Notes under the pieces: model-generated | The model's input: only the letters and a program-made list of their open reading frames with translations | Told to the model about the DNA's origin: nothing | Databases searched by the model: none | Made by a program: the position numbers and the translations under genes | Origin: Erwinia persicina NBRC 102418 | GTDB taxonomy: Bacteria; Pseudomonadota; Gammaproteobacteria; Enterobacterales; Enterobacteriaceae | Length of the DNA stretch: 64,000 nucleotides | NCBI RefSeq assembly: GCF_001571305.1 | Contig: NZ_BCTN01000014.1 | Span: 1-64,000, forward strand | Direction of reading: 5' to 3' | Shown here: positions 44,127 to 53,382 of the stretch, in pieces | Numbering within the stretch: the stretch's first letter is position 1 | How the letters are laid out: each line of letters begins with the position of its first letter

Positions 44127-45578
44127 GTGTCCACCATTGAACCGCAGGCTACGCTCTATCATCAGCTGGCAGAAACGCTGGCAGAGGCCATCCATCAGGG
44201 GACCTTTATGCCCGGCAGTCGTCTTCCGGCGATCCGCCGCTGTGCCAGCAGCCATCAGGTCAGCGTGAATACCGTCCTGACCGCCTACGGTATTCTTGAA
44301 GATCGCGGCCTGATCGAAGCCCGCCCTCAGTCTGGTTATTATGTGCGCGATACGCTGCCGTCACTGACGCGGCAGGCATTTCAGCCCACCGGCGTCCGCT
44401 CCCCCAGTAGCGAAAAGCTCGATCTGATTGATACGGTGTTCGCCGCCCAAAACCACAGTGAGTACACCAATATCTCCCTGGCCTGCCCGCAGAGCGGAGA
44501 CTTCTTCCCGACGGCGAAAATCAGCCGGATTATCGCCTCGCTGATGCGACGTGAGCCCGATCTGATTGGCCGCTACGCTCTGCCACCGGGCAGCCTGCGC
44601 CTGCGGCGTGAAATTGCCCGCCGATCGATGGCGTTGGGCATGAGCCTCAGCGCTGAAGATGTCACCCTCACGCACGGCTGTATGGAGGCCCTTCAACTGG
44701 GCCTGCGCGCCGTCACCCGGCCCGGCGACTGCGTCGGCGTGGAGACACCCACTTATTTTTACCTGTTCCCCCTGCTGGCCAGCCTGGGCCTGAAAGTGGT
44801 GGAGATCCCGACCGATCCGCAGTTCGGGCTGTCGCTGGATGCGCTTGAGCTGCTGCTACAGGAGAAGCGCATCCAGGCGCTGATTGCCATGCCGAATGCG
44901 CAGAACCCCCTGGGCAGCAGCATGACGCTGGAAGGGAAAAAGCGGCTGGCGCGCCTGGTAAACCATTATCAGGTGCCGCTGCTGGAGGATGGCCTGTACA
45001 GTGAGCTGCAGTTTTGCTGGCCGCTGACCCCGGCAGTGAAAGCCTTTGATGAAGACGGCTGGGTAATGTACTGCACCAGCTTCACCAAAACCGTCGCGCC
45101 TGACTTCCATCTCGGCTGGATTGCCGCCGGGCGCTTCAGCCAGCAGCTGGCACGGCTGAAGGCCGTCTCTTCTCTGGCAGAGTCGCGGCTGCTGTCGGAA
45201 GCGCTGGGGCATTTTCTTGAATCGGGCGGCTATGACCATCATCTGCGCTCGCTGCGCCGTCGTTACGCCGCGCAGCTCGAAGAGGCGCGCGGTATTATTG
45301 CCCGCCATTTCCCGCAGGGGACACGCGCTACCCGGCCCAGCGGCGGCTTTGTCTTCTGGGTCGAACTGCCGGGCAACGTTGATACTCTGGAACTGTTCCA
45401 TCGCCTGCTGCAGGAGAAGATCTGCCTGACGCCCGGCGCCCTCTATACGCTGTCCGAACGCTGCAACCACGCGCTGCGGCTCTCCTGCTGTTACCCGTTT
45501 GACGAGCGCTATACCTGGGCACTGAAGCGTACCGGAGCGGTGGCCTGCGAAATGAGCGGGATTGCCGCCGGAATGTAA
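44127..45578 (+). CDS. MocR-type transcription regulator (YdcR-like)
   Basis: 483 residues from a GTG at 44127 with TAAGGAGGA upstream. GntR winged helix in about residues 8-75 (YHQLAETLAEAIHQGTFMPG, then HQVSVNTVLTAYGILEDRGL), linked to an aminotransferase-like domain with the PLP lysine in SFTKTVAPDFHLGWI and the NAQNPLGSSM contact motif. It is divergent from the LysE-type exporter, the typical layout for a regulator sensing an amino acid or its imine and switching on export. Confidence 0.92.
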   Translation: MSTIEPQATLYHQLAETLAEAIHQGTFMPGSRLPAIRRCASSHQVSVNTVLTAYGILEDRGLIEARPQSGYYVRDTLPSLTRQAFQPTGVRSPSSEKLDLIDTVFAAQNHSEYTNISLACPQSGDFFPTAKISRIIASLMRREPDLIGRYALPPGSLRLRREIARRSMALGMSLSAEDVTLTHGCMEALQLGLRAVTRPGDCVGVETPTYFYLFPLLASLGLKVVEIPTDPQFGLSLDALELLLQEKRIQALIAMPNAQNPLGSSMTLEGKKRLARLVNHYQVPLLEDGLYSELQFCWPLTPAVKAFDEDGWVMYCTSFTKTVAPDFHLGWIAAGRFSQQLARLKAVSSLAESRLLSEALGHFLESGGYDHHLRSLRRRYAAQLEEARGIIARHFPQGTRATRPSGGFVFWVELPGNVDTLELFHRLLQEKICLTPGALYTLSERCNHALRLSCCYPFDERYTWALKRTGAVACEMSGIAAGM

Positions 45579-45614
45579 GGGCGGGATGCCCACAAAGGGT
45601 CATTCCATGCGGGG

Positions 45615-46238
45615 CTAAGGGGTACCGTTGCGACCCCAGGTCGCATACCCTTTGCGTCCGGTCAGACGTTCATAGTAGGCGCGTACAGCGGGAAAATCCG
45701 CGTGGTCGAGCGGCGTTTCAAACCAGCGGTTCACCGACAGGCCAATGGGAATATCCGCCAGTGAGAATGACTCCCCAGCCACATACGCGCCGGTGCGCTC
45801 AAGCTGCTGGTTAAGGATGCCCATGGTGTACGTCCAGCCTTTAGTGGCGGCAGCGAGCAGGCGCGGATCCTGGTGAGCCGGGGAGTGGCGTACCAGTGAC
45901 ATAAATGCGTAGCGCCAGGCCGTGTTCAGCTCTGTGGCCTGCCAGTCAATCCACTGGTCGACGCGCGCACGCCGCTGAGGTGCCGTGGGGTACAGCGCTT
46001 CCCCGCCGTACGCATTGGCCAGGTAACGAATAATGGTGTTCGATTCCCACAGGATAAAGTCGCCGTCCTGGATAACCGGGATCAGCGCATTCGGATTCAT
46101 TGCCTTAAATTCAGCGTCCTGCGGCGACTTAAAACCGTCGCCCCACTCCTCACGCCGGAAGGAGATTGCCAGCTCATCGCAGAGCCACAGCACTTTTCTG
46201 ACATTAATAGATGACGCACGACCCAATATTTTCAGCAT
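45615..46238 (-). CDS. Glutathione S-transferase family protein
   Basis: 207 residues. The thioredoxin-like N-terminal domain ([40 protein letters not shown]) binds glutathione through PVI and ES contacts; the all-helical C-terminal domain follows from about residue 90. It resembles E. coli GstB (YliJ). The substrate is unknown. Start at 46238 by the domain boundary. It is convergent with the MocR gene and divergent from the phzF-like gene. Confidence 0.92.
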   Translation of the reverse strand: MLKILGRASSINVRKVLWLCDELAISFRREEWGDGFKSPQDAEFKAMNPNALIPVIQDGDFILWESNTIIRYLANAYGGEALYPTAPQRRARVDQWIDWQATELNTAWRYAFMSLVRHSPAHQDPRLLAAATKGWTYTMGILNQQLERTGAYVAGESFSLADIPIGLSVNRWFETPLDHADFPAVRAYYERLTGRKGYATWGRNGTP

Positions 46239-46349
46239 AAAAACATCACTTTTTTAAACCACTGTGGTTTATTAATACCCATAATAGCCGGGGCTGACAA
46301 CCTTCATCCGGTCGTTCAGCCAGGAACCTTCACACTGACAGGAAGCGCT

Positions 46350-47201
46350 ATGACGCCATTACGCCCTTTTAAACAGGTTGATGTATTTACCTCCACCCCC
46401 TACAACGGCAACCCGCTAGCGGTGATCATGGATGCCAGCGGCCTGAGCGACGATCAGATGCAGTCGATCGCCCGCTGGACCCATCTGTCGGAAACAACGT
46501 TTGTGCTACCCCCGACCGACCCTGCTGCCGACTATCGGGTGCGTATTTTCACCCCGGATACCGAATTCCCTTTTGCCGGCCACCCCACGCTGGGCACCGC
46601 TCACGCCCTGCTCGAAGCCGGGATCGCGCTGAAAACCCCCGGCCAGATTGTGCAGGAGTGTGGGCTGGGGCTGGTGCGTGTCACCATCAGTGACGACGGC
46701 ACGCTGGCCTTCGCCGCCCCGGAAGCCATCCTTACCCCGTTCAGCGACGCGTCGATCACCAAGGCCCTGAACAGCAGCGATCTGGAAGCGCAGCTTCCGG
46801 TGATGATTGCCGATATGGGTATTCGCTGGCTGCTGGTGCCGATGACGTCTGCTGATGCCGTGCTGGCGATTAAGCCAGACGTGGTGGCGTTTGCCCGACT
46901 GGTACAACAGGCCGGTGTCGACGGGGTGATGCCCTTTGGTCCGTTAGCCGGCGGGAGTGAACAGTATGAAGTGCGTGGCCTGATGATTGAGCAGGGCAGC
47001 CTGGCCGAAGATCCGGTGACCGGCAGTGCCAATGCCTGCCTGGCCCGCTACCTGCAGGCACGCGGCGTGGAGTTGGATTACCGCGTGCGTCAGGGGACGG
47101 CCATGCAGCGGGCGGGCCGCCTGAGCGTCACCTGGGCCGCAGATGGCGTGTGGATTGGTGGTCAGACCGTCACGGTGATCGACGGTACAATCCGGGTATA
47201 G
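46350..47201 (+). CDS. PhzF-family isomerase-like protein
   Basis: 283 residues with the whole PhzF pattern: FKQVDVFTSTPYNGNPLAVI, the acid catalyst Glu48 in HLSETTFVLPP, FPFAGHPTLGTAHAL and EDPVTGSANACLARYL. PhzF proper acts in phenazine synthesis, but most family members lie outside phenazine clusters and have unknown roles. No phenazine genes are nearby, so I assign only the family. Start ATG at 46350. Confidence 0.93.
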   Translation: MTPLRPFKQVDVFTSTPYNGNPLAVIMDASGLSDDQMQSIARWTHLSETTFVLPPTDPAADYRVRIFTPDTEFPFAGHPTLGTAHALLEAGIALKTPGQIVQECGLGLVRVTISDDGTLAFAAPEAILTPFSDASITKALNSSDLEAQLPVMIADMGIRWLLVPMTSADAVLAIKPDVVAFARLVQQAGVDGVMPFGPLAGGSEQYEVRGLMIEQGSLAEDPVTGSANACLARYLQARGVELDYRVRQGTAMQRAGRLSVTWAADGVWIGGQTVTVIDGTIRV

Positions 47202-47214
47202 CCCGGCATCAACA

Positions 47215-47237
47215 GGGCGGACCTTTTCAGTCCGCCC
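47215..47237. terminator. Hairpin between the phzF-like gene and the SDR gene
   Basis: GGGCGGAC and GTCCGCCC form a perfect 8-bp stem with a 7-nt loop containing TTTT, between convergent genes. Confidence 0.65.
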
Positions 47238-47241
47238 ACCT

Positions 47242-48000
47242 TTACAGAAACATCCCGCCCGATGCCTCGATGCGCTGTCCGTTCACCCAGCGGCACCCCT
47301 CGCTGAACAACGCCGCAACCGCATCACCGATATCATCAGGCAACCCGACCCGGCCCAGCGCAGTCTGTGATGCCACAAAGGCGTTCATTGCCGCATCATC
47401 CCGTACTCGTCCGTCACCAAAATCCGTCTCAATTGCCCCCGGTGCGAGGATGTTAACGGTGATACCGCGTGCGCCCAGCTCTTTCGCCTGATAGCGCGTC
47501 AGTACCTCCATAGCCCCTTTTACGGCGGCGTAGGCACTGGAACCCGGCAGGCTGAAACGCGCCAGGCCGCTGGACACATTGAGGATGCGTCCGCCATCCG
47601 CCATCAGCGGCAGCAGGGCCTGCGTCAGGAAAAAGGGCCCTTTAAAATGGATGTTCACCAACTGGTCAAATTGCGCCTCGGTGGTGTCCATAAAGGGCGC
47701 ATACAGTGCCGTACCGGCATTGTTGAATAAATAATCAAATGTTTCACGCTGCCAGATTTTTTCCAGCTGATGCGTGACTTCAGTAACAAAGACGCTGAAA
47801 CCCCGACTGTCGCCTGCGTCCAGCGCAAGCGCCACGGCACGGCCTCCCAGCGCCTGAATCCGGGCGACAACGGACTCTGCCGCCTGCTTCTGACTACGGT
47901 ATGTCAAAATCACATCAATGCCCTTCTCTGCGAGTTTTAAGGCGGCATTTCGGCCTAAACCCCGGCTTCCGCCGGTAATCAGTGCTATTTTCTGGCTCAT
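47242..48000 (-). CDS. Short-chain dehydrogenase/reductase (SDR)
   Basis: 252 residues, classical SDR. NAD(P) loop ALITGGSRGLGRNAAL near the N-terminus, NNAGTALYAPF, and the catalytic Ser and Tyr-x-x-x-Lys in SSGLARFSLPGSSAYAAVKG. Start at 48000 (MSQKIALITGG) after CAGGAG; an upstream in-frame ATG (48129) would overlap the divergent gene. It faces a LysR regulator that may control it. Substrate unknown. Confidence 0.93.
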   Translation of the reverse strand: MSQKIALITGGSRGLGRNAALKLAEKGIDVILTYRSQKQAAESVVARIQALGGRAVALALDAGDSRGFSVFVTEVTHQLEKIWQRETFDYLFNNAGTALYAPFMDTTEAQFDQLVNIHFKGPFFLTQALLPLMADGGRILNVSSGLARFSLPGSSAYAAVKGAMEVLTRYQAKELGARGITVNILAPGAIETDFGDGRVRDDAAMNAFVASQTALGRVGLPDDIGDAVAALFSEGCRWVNGQRIEASGGMFL

Positions 48001-48114
48001 TTTGTACTCCTGATGAAGGCTGTGGACAAAAATGAGGATATTACCGCTCATCTGTTCTATAAATGTCTTCATATACGCTTCACTGTTCCATTTATTACAA
48101 CAATGAGCACAGCA

Positions 48115-49014
48115 ATGGATAAAATTCACGCAATGCAGGTGTTTGTCCGGGTGGCAGAAATGCAGAGTTTTACCAAAGCGGCAGAAAGTCTCGGTCTGCC
48201 TAAAGGCAGCCTGTCGCGTCAGATCCAGGCCCTGGAAAATAGCCTCGGCTCACGTTTGCTGCACCGGACTACGCGCCGCGTGCAGCTCACTCAGGACGGG
48301 CAGATTTATATCGAACGCTGCCGCGACGTGCTGGCCACGCTGGATGAGATGGATGCCCTGTTTCAGCACGATCCTGCCACCCTCAGCGGACGGCTGCGAG
48401 TGGATATGCCGGTCAGTCTGGCCAGTAACTATCTGCTCCCGCTACTCCCGGACTTTCTGCAACAGTATCCGGGCATTGAGCTGGAACTCAGCAGCAGCGA
48501 CCGTCGTGTGGATGTGATCCGCGAAGGCTTTGACTGTGTGGTGCGCGTTGGTGTGCTGGAGGATTCCGGTTTAATCGCCCGTCAGATTGGTTATCTGCCG
48601 CTGATTAACTGCGCCAGCCCGGACTATCTGGCGCGCTTTGGCACGCCTGATACCCTGGAAGCACTGTCTCAACATGCCATGGTTCATTACAGCCAGCATC
48701 TCGGCGGGCCACCGGGCGGGTTTGAATATGATGACGGGAAAACCACCCGGTTGATCAAGACCGGCGGTACGATGACCGTTAACAGCACAGAAACCTACCG
48801 GGCTGCCTGTATCGCCGGGTTGGGTATTATTCAGGTACCCCGGGAGGGTGTTTTACAGGCCCTGAAAGAAAAAAAACTGGTCGAAATCCTGCCCCAGTTT
48901 CCCGCCCGCCCGATGCCCGTCGCCCTGCTCTACCCGCATCGCCGGAACCTGGCACGCCGGGTACGGGTATTTATTGAATGGCTCAGTCAGACGCTCACGC
49001 ATTACGTCACCTGA
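48115..49014 (+). CDS. LysR-family regulator, YhjC-like
   Basis: 299 residues. N-terminal winged helix (MDKIHAMQVFVRVAEMQSF, then GLPKGSLSRQIQALENSLG) and a substrate-binding domain from about residue 90 (LRVDMPVSLASNYLLP). It looks most like E. coli YhjC. It is followed by yhjD, the same pair as in E. coli, although the pair lies elsewhere in that genome. It is also divergent from the SDR gene. Start at 48115 by alignment; 48103 is an alternative. Confidence 0.88.
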   Translation: MDKIHAMQVFVRVAEMQSFTKAAESLGLPKGSLSRQIQALENSLGSRLLHRTTRRVQLTQDGQIYIERCRDVLATLDEMDALFQHDPATLSGRLRVDMPVSLASNYLLPLLPDFLQQYPGIELELSSSDRRVDVIREGFDCVVRVGVLEDSGLIARQIGYLPLINCASPDYLARFGTPDTLEALSQHAMVHYSQHLGGPPGGFEYDDGKTTRLIKTGGTMTVNSTETYRAACIAGLGIIQVPREGVLQALKEKKLVEILPQFPARPMPVALLYPHRRNLARRVRVFIEWLSQTLTHYVT

Positions 49015-49069
49015 CCAGCAGACTATAATGAGCGGCAGTCAGTTTTTTTATAAGGATAACGAAGGATTC

Positions 49070-50083
49070 ATGGCAGACAATCAACAGCGTACAACCCAGC
49101 CCACAGAGAAGCCGGCAGAAAAACCGCTTATCTCACTAAAAACCGGTAATCATACGGTCGATAAATCCCTGTCTCGCGTATCGAAACTGGTCGAGTGGTT
49201 CCGGGCCATCCCTGCGGTGGCACACTTTATTCGCGCCGGTGAACGCTTTAACGATCGTCTCGGCAGCCAGTTCGGGGCCGCTATCACCTACTTCTCTTTT
49301 CTCTCACTGATCCCGATCCTGATGGTGTCCTTTGCCGGTGTCGGTTTTGTGCTGGCCTCGAATCCTGACCTGCTGGCAAAACTGATCAACACGATCGTCA
49401 GTAATATCAGCGATCCCTCGCTGGCGGCCACGCTGAAAAGCACGGTAAATACGGCTATTCAGCAGCGTACTACCGTCGGTCTGACCGGCCTGCTGGTGGC
49501 GCTTTATTCCGGGATTAGCTGGATGGGAAATCTGCGCGAAGCGATACGCGCTCAGTCACGGGATGTCTGGGAGCGAGCGCCACAGGATGAGGAAAAAATC
49601 TGGTTTAAATACTCGCGGGACTTTATCTCTCTGACCGGGCTGGTGCTGGCATTGATTATCACGCTGTCGCTGACGTCGATTGCCGGGGCGGCACAGGCCG
49701 CTATCGTGCGTGCGCTGGGGCTGGAAGGCATTGAGTGGCTACGCCCTGCGATGACGCTGATTGCGTTATCGATCTCGATCTTCGCCAACTACCTGCTGTT
49801 TTTGTGGATTTTCTGGATACTGCCGCGCCATAAGCCGCGCAAAAAAGCCCTGTTTCGCGGTACGCTGCTGGCGGCGATAGGATTTGAGGTGATTAAATTT
49901 ATTATGACCCTGACGCTGCCAAAGCTGGCGTCTTCGCCCTCCGGCGCTGCGTTCGGATCGGTACTGGGTCTGATGGCGTTTTTCTATTTCTTTGCGCGCC
50001 TGACGCTGTTCTGCGCGGCCTGGATTGCGACCGCTCAGTACAAGAATGATCCGGAACCGGAACAAAACCAGCGTGTACAATAG
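49070..50083 (+). CDS. yhjD: YhjD, YihY/BrkB-family inner-membrane protein
   Basis: 337 residues, about six membrane spans. Strong similarity to E. coli YhjD in ERFNDRLGSQFGAAITYFSF, SGISWMGNLREAIRAQSRDV and FGSVLGLMAFFYFFARLTLF. E. coli YhjD has been linked to lipid A/lipid export suppression, but its transport role is unsettled. Start at 49070 gives the E. coli length; GAAGGA precedes. 55 nt after the LysR gene. Confidence 0.92.
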   Translation: MADNQQRTTQPTEKPAEKPLISLKTGNHTVDKSLSRVSKLVEWFRAIPAVAHFIRAGERFNDRLGSQFGAAITYFSFLSLIPILMVSFAGVGFVLASNPDLLAKLINTIVSNISDPSLAATLKSTVNTAIQQRTTVGLTGLLVALYSGISWMGNLREAIRAQSRDVWERAPQDEEKIWFKYSRDFISLTGLVLALIITLSLTSIAGAAQAAIVRALGLEGIEWLRPAMTLIALSISIFANYLLFLWIFWILPRHKPRKKALFRGTLLAAIGFEVIKFIMTLTLPKLASSPSGAAFGSVLGLMAFFYFFARLTLFCAAWIATAQYKNDPEPEQNQRVQ

Positions 50084-50096
50084 CCTCTGAGGAGGC

Positions 50097-50122
50097 GGGT
50101 CGACCGGACAGAAGGTCGACCC
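50097..50122. repeat. GC-rich palindrome between yhjD and cdh
   Basis: GGGTCGACC (50097-50105) and GGTCGACCC (50114-50122) are a perfect 9-bp inverted repeat with an 8-nt loop. It is the cleanest copy of the palindromic family also seen at 8598, 17659 and 63562. It may terminate the two convergent genes. Confidence 0.65.
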
Positions 50123-50140
50123 GGCAAAAGGCTGGCGGGA

Positions 50141-50896
50141 TTATTTCACTAATGCACAGCTGTGGTCCTGCAACTCCTCGGCAGAGGCCCGGTTTAGCAT
50201 CAGCAAATTGCGTTTCACCACCATCAACACACGTCTGCCGTCCGCTAACACGGCAATGGCGATACCGTAACTCCCCATATCATCGCGAGCACCGGGCAAC
50301 TCATTGGCAATACGGATAAACGGGCTGGTCCGTTTAAACTCATCGCGCGTCATCGTTCTGACCTCATATTCATGACTGCCCAACTGCAGGCTTTGCCATT
50401 TTGCGGTCAGACGGTGATCCAGCTTGTCCAACTGCTCACGGATATCCGGCCGCAGACAGGAGATATGAATGTGCAACTGATTCTGAGAACGACCCCAGCG
50501 CGAATTAACCGCCAGAGAAAATACCCGATCGTCCATTATGGCGCCGTGCTTCTCTTCCATAAAGTGACGCGCCCGCCAGGCTTCTGACAGGTAATTAGGC
50601 GTGGCGGGGTTGAGCAATTTTTCACTCTCCACGCCGGTAATTTTCGCCACCGGCATCAGCAAAAATTGTAATGCCCCATTCCTGTCTTTGAGTACGACAT
50701 ACCCGTCTGAAATATTGACCAGGCGACAGGGGGAAGGATTATTTTTATTTTCCTGACCGGGCACACATTGCTGGCTAACAATGTTCCACAACTGGTCTGC
50801 ATTACTGTTAAATTTCAGTGCGATACAAGCAAAACCGACGGTTACTACTACCACTATAGCGACCAGCGTGATAACAACCCGCCTTCGTCCCAGCAT
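50141..50896 (-). CDS. cdh: CDP-diacylglycerol pyrophosphatase Cdh
   Basis: HIT-like hydrolase that splits CDP-diacylglycerol into CMP and phosphatidate. 251 residues. N-terminal membrane anchor or uncleaved signal (VVITLVAIVVVVTVGFACIA), conserved YVVLKDRNGALQFLLMP, the catalytic NQLHIHISCLRPD histidine motif, and GSYGIAIAV. E. coli order is tpiA-cdh-sbp-pfkA; here cdh still precedes sbp. The 193 nt between sbp and cdh hold no gene. Confidence 0.95.
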   Translation of the reverse strand: MLGRRRVVITLVAIVVVVTVGFACIALKFNSNADQLWNIVSQQCVPGQENKNNPSPCRLVNISDGYVVLKDRNGALQFLLMPVAKITGVESEKLLNPATPNYLSEAWRARHFMEEKHGAIMDDRVFSLAVNSRWGRSQNQLHIHISCLRPDIREQLDKLDHRLTAKWQSLQLGSHEYEVRTMTRDEFKRTSPFIRIANELPGARDDMGSYGIAIAVLADGRRVLMVVKRNLLMLNRASAEELQDHSCALVK

Positions 50897-51035
50897 TTTT
50901 TCTGAACCTCTGTACCTTGGTTGCTCACAATGTAGTCTAAGACGTGAAAAATATCATGCGAAATTATCCCGTGGTGCAACATTTATTTAAAGCAAAGAAA
51001 ATCAGCAAGCTCTTAATTCTATTAACACTGAGACA

Positions 51036-51065
51036 AATAAAAAGGGCCGACAATAGTCGGCCCTT
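51036..51065 (-). terminator. Intrinsic terminator of sbp
   Basis: AAGGGCCGAC and GTCGGCCCTT form a perfect 10-bp stem with a 4-nt loop; on the minus strand TTTTTATTT follows. It lies 25-54 nt past the sbp stop. Confidence 0.9.
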
Positions 51066-51089
51066 GTAAAATATCGCACATAAAGCAAA

Positions 51090-52079
51090 TTAGCGCTTCA
51101 TTACCTGATCATAAGTTCCGCCTTCGGCGAAGTGAGTTTTCTGTGCCTGAGCCCAGCCTCCAAACTTATTATCAATAGTAAACAGTTTCACCGGCTGGAA
51201 CGCGCTGGCGTATTTCTTCGCTACCGCGGCATCGCGGGGACGATAGTAATTCTGTGCGGCGATGTCCTGACCTTCCGGAGAATAAAGATACTTCAGGTAT
51301 TCATCCGCCACTTTACGGGTATCGCGGTCATCCACGACTTTATCAACCACAGAAACCGTCGGTTCCGCCAGGATGGATTCACTTGGGGTAATGATATCGA
51401 ACTTATCTTTACCCAGTTTGTTCACCGCCAGATACGCTTCATTTTCCCACGCAATCAGGACATCACCGATGCCGCGCTCGACAAAGGTATTCGTCGCCCC
51501 GCGTGCGCCTGAATCCTGTACTTCGACGTTTTTAAACAGCGCCTTCACATACTCCTGGGCTTTAGCCTGATCGCCATGATTCTGATCCAGCGCCCAGCCC
51601 CAGGCAGCCAGATAGTTCCAGCGGGCACCGCCGGAGGTTTTCGGGTTCGGAGTAATCACCGATACGCCTGGTTTGATCAGATCCTGCCAGTCGTGAATTT
51701 TTTTCGGATTACCTTTACGTACAAGGAACACAATGGTGGAGGTATAAGGCGCGGAGTTGTCCGGCAGACGTTTGATCCAGTTTTTATCGATACGGCCGCG
51801 TTCGGCAATCGCATCAACATCCGAGGCCAGCGCCAGTGTCACCACATCGGCTTTGATGCCGTTGATAACGGAGGTGGCCTGCTTGCCAGAACCACCATGT
51901 GACTGGCGGATCACCACGTTGTCACCCGTTTCCTGTTTGTAATGTGCACTGAAGGCTTTATTGTACTGTTCGTACAACTCCCGGGTTGGATCGTAAGAGA
52001 CATTCAGCAACTGAATATCCTTCGCCAGTACGCTGGTCGAGGCCAGTAACAGGGTAATGCCCACACTCCACTTCTTCAT
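51090..52079 (-). CDS. sbp: Periplasmic sulfate-binding protein Sbp
   Basis: Binds sulfate for the CysTWA ABC importer. 329 residues, same as E. coli, with a signal peptide cleaved after about residue 19 ([10 protein letters not shown]). Conserved [36 protein letters not shown] and [19 protein letters not shown] blocks form the sulfate site. Start at 52079 ([12 protein letters not shown]). CysB control is expected from E. coli; I could not identify the site by eye. Confidence 0.97.
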   Translation of the reverse strand: MKKWSVGITLLLASTSVLAKDIQLLNVSYDPTRELYEQYNKAFSAHYKQETGDNVVIRQSHGGSGKQATSVINGIKADVVTLALASDVDAIAERGRIDKNWIKRLPDNSAPYTSTIVFLVRKGNPKKIHDWQDLIKPGVSVITPNPKTSGGARWNYLAAWGWALDQNHGDQAKAQEYVKALFKNVEVQDSGARGATNTFVERGIGDVLIAWENEAYLAVNKLGKDKFDIITPSESILAEPTVSVVDKVVDDRDTRKVADEYLKYLYSPEGQDIAAQNYYRPRDAAVAKKYASAFQPVKLFTIDNKFGGWAQAQKTHFAEGGTYDQVMKR

Positions 52080-52190
52080 TGCACCTACTCCCAAAGATGT
52101 TATCTGTCAGGGAGCGTGACACAAAGTAATCCGTGAATTAAAGAATTAAAAATTAGCTGTAATAACCATATGGAATAACGCGTTGCATAA

Positions 52191-52220
52191 GAAAGGCGCT
52201 GGCCGGCAGCGCCCTGTTTT
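52191..52220. terminator. Terminator after pfkA
   Basis: GGCGCTG (52195-52201) and CAGCGCC (52207-52213) form a stem; on the minus strand TTTCTT follows, 4 nt past the pfkA stop codon. Confidence 0.7.
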
Positions 52221-52223
52221 TCA

Positions 52224-53186
52224 TCAATAAAGTTTCTTAGCGGTATCCAGCCAGTCACCTTTAAACGGACGCTTCATATTTTCAATCGCGTCGATGATGT
52301 CATGATGCACCATCTTCTCGTTCTGAATCCCCACGCAACGACCGCCGTAGCCCTGCAACAGTAACTCAATCGAGTAGGCACCCATGCGGGAAGCCAGAAT
52401 ACGATCGTAAGCCACTGGCGCTCCGCCGCGCTGGATGTGTCCCAGCACCGTGGCACGCGTTTCACGTTTAGTTTCTTCTTCAATATACTTTGCCAGGTCG
52501 TCGATATCACAGATGTGTTCGGTGATGGCCACGATAGCGTGCTTCTTACCTTTAGCGATACCCGCTTTAATCTCACTGACCAGCTCTTCGCGCGTGTAAG
52601 GGATTTCAGGCAGCACGATAAATTCACAGCCGCCCGCAATGGCCGCCGCCAGCGTCAGGTCACCACAGTAGCGCCCCATCACTTCAACAATGGAAATACG
52701 CTGATGTGAAGAGGAGGTATCACGCAGGCGGTCAATCGCTTCTACCACGGTTTCCAGCGCGGTAAAGTAGCCGATGGTGTAGTCAGTGCCCGCCACGTCG
52801 TTATCGATAGTGCCCGGCAGACCGATGCACGGGAAGCCCATCTCGGTCAGACGCTTGGCCCCCATGTAAGAGCCGTCTCCGCCAATGACCACCAGCGCAT
52901 CAATACCGCGCTTTTTCATATTCTCGATGGCAACGGTGCGCACATCGTCGTTACGGAATTCAGGGAAACGCGCAGAGCCCAGGAAGGTTCCTCCGCGATT
53001 AATCATATCCGACACGCTGTAGCGGTCGAGGTTAACCATGCGATCTTCATACAGGCCCAGGTAGCCGTCATAAATGCCACACACTTCCAGCCCTTCACTG
53101 AGCGCGGCGCGAACAACACCCCGGATCGCAGCATTCATACCTGGGGCGTCGCCGCCGCTTGTCAGTACACCGATTTTTTTGATCAT
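52224..53186 (-). CDS. pfkA: 6-phosphofructokinase I PfkA
   Basis: ATP-dependent committing step of glycolysis. 320 residues, same as E. coli. ATP and substrate motifs: [44 protein letters not shown] (catalytic Asp) and [15 protein letters not shown]. Start at 53186 ([13 protein letters not shown]) after AGAGGT; a 46-codon open extension upstream is promoter DNA. Upstream is fieF on the same strand with a 196-nt gap. Confidence 0.99.
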   Translation of the reverse strand: MIKKIGVLTSGGDAPGMNAAIRGVVRAALSEGLEVCGIYDGYLGLYEDRMVNLDRYSVSDMINRGGTFLGSARFPEFRNDDVRTVAIENMKKRGIDALVVIGGDGSYMGAKRLTEMGFPCIGLPGTIDNDVAGTDYTIGYFTALETVVEAIDRLRDTSSSHQRISIVEVMGRYCGDLTLAAAIAGGCEFIVLPEIPYTREELVSEIKAGIAKGKKHAIVAITEHICDIDDLAKYIEEETKRETRATVLGHIQRGGAPVAYDRILASRMGAYSIELLLQGYGGRCVGIQNEKMVHHDIIDAIENMKRPFKGDWLDTAKKLY

Positions 53187-53382
53187 GACAACCTCTGAAC
53201 TTGATGATGCAAATGATGAATTCTGGACGCCGGAGCGGGTCGACGTAGGCGAACGAGATAACCGACTCAATTGTTGGCAATAGTATATCAAACCCTGAAA
53301 GCTGAATTGATTCAGGTCAGGCAACTTTCGGCTATTTTTTTTGCGTTACGTCACGTTTTAACCAGTGTAATCGCTAACCATT

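Noticed and set aside
46350-47201. Phenazine biosynthesis cluster, suggested by the PhzF-like gene
   Set aside because: None of the other phz genes are nearby and PhzF-family proteins are common outside phenazine producers.
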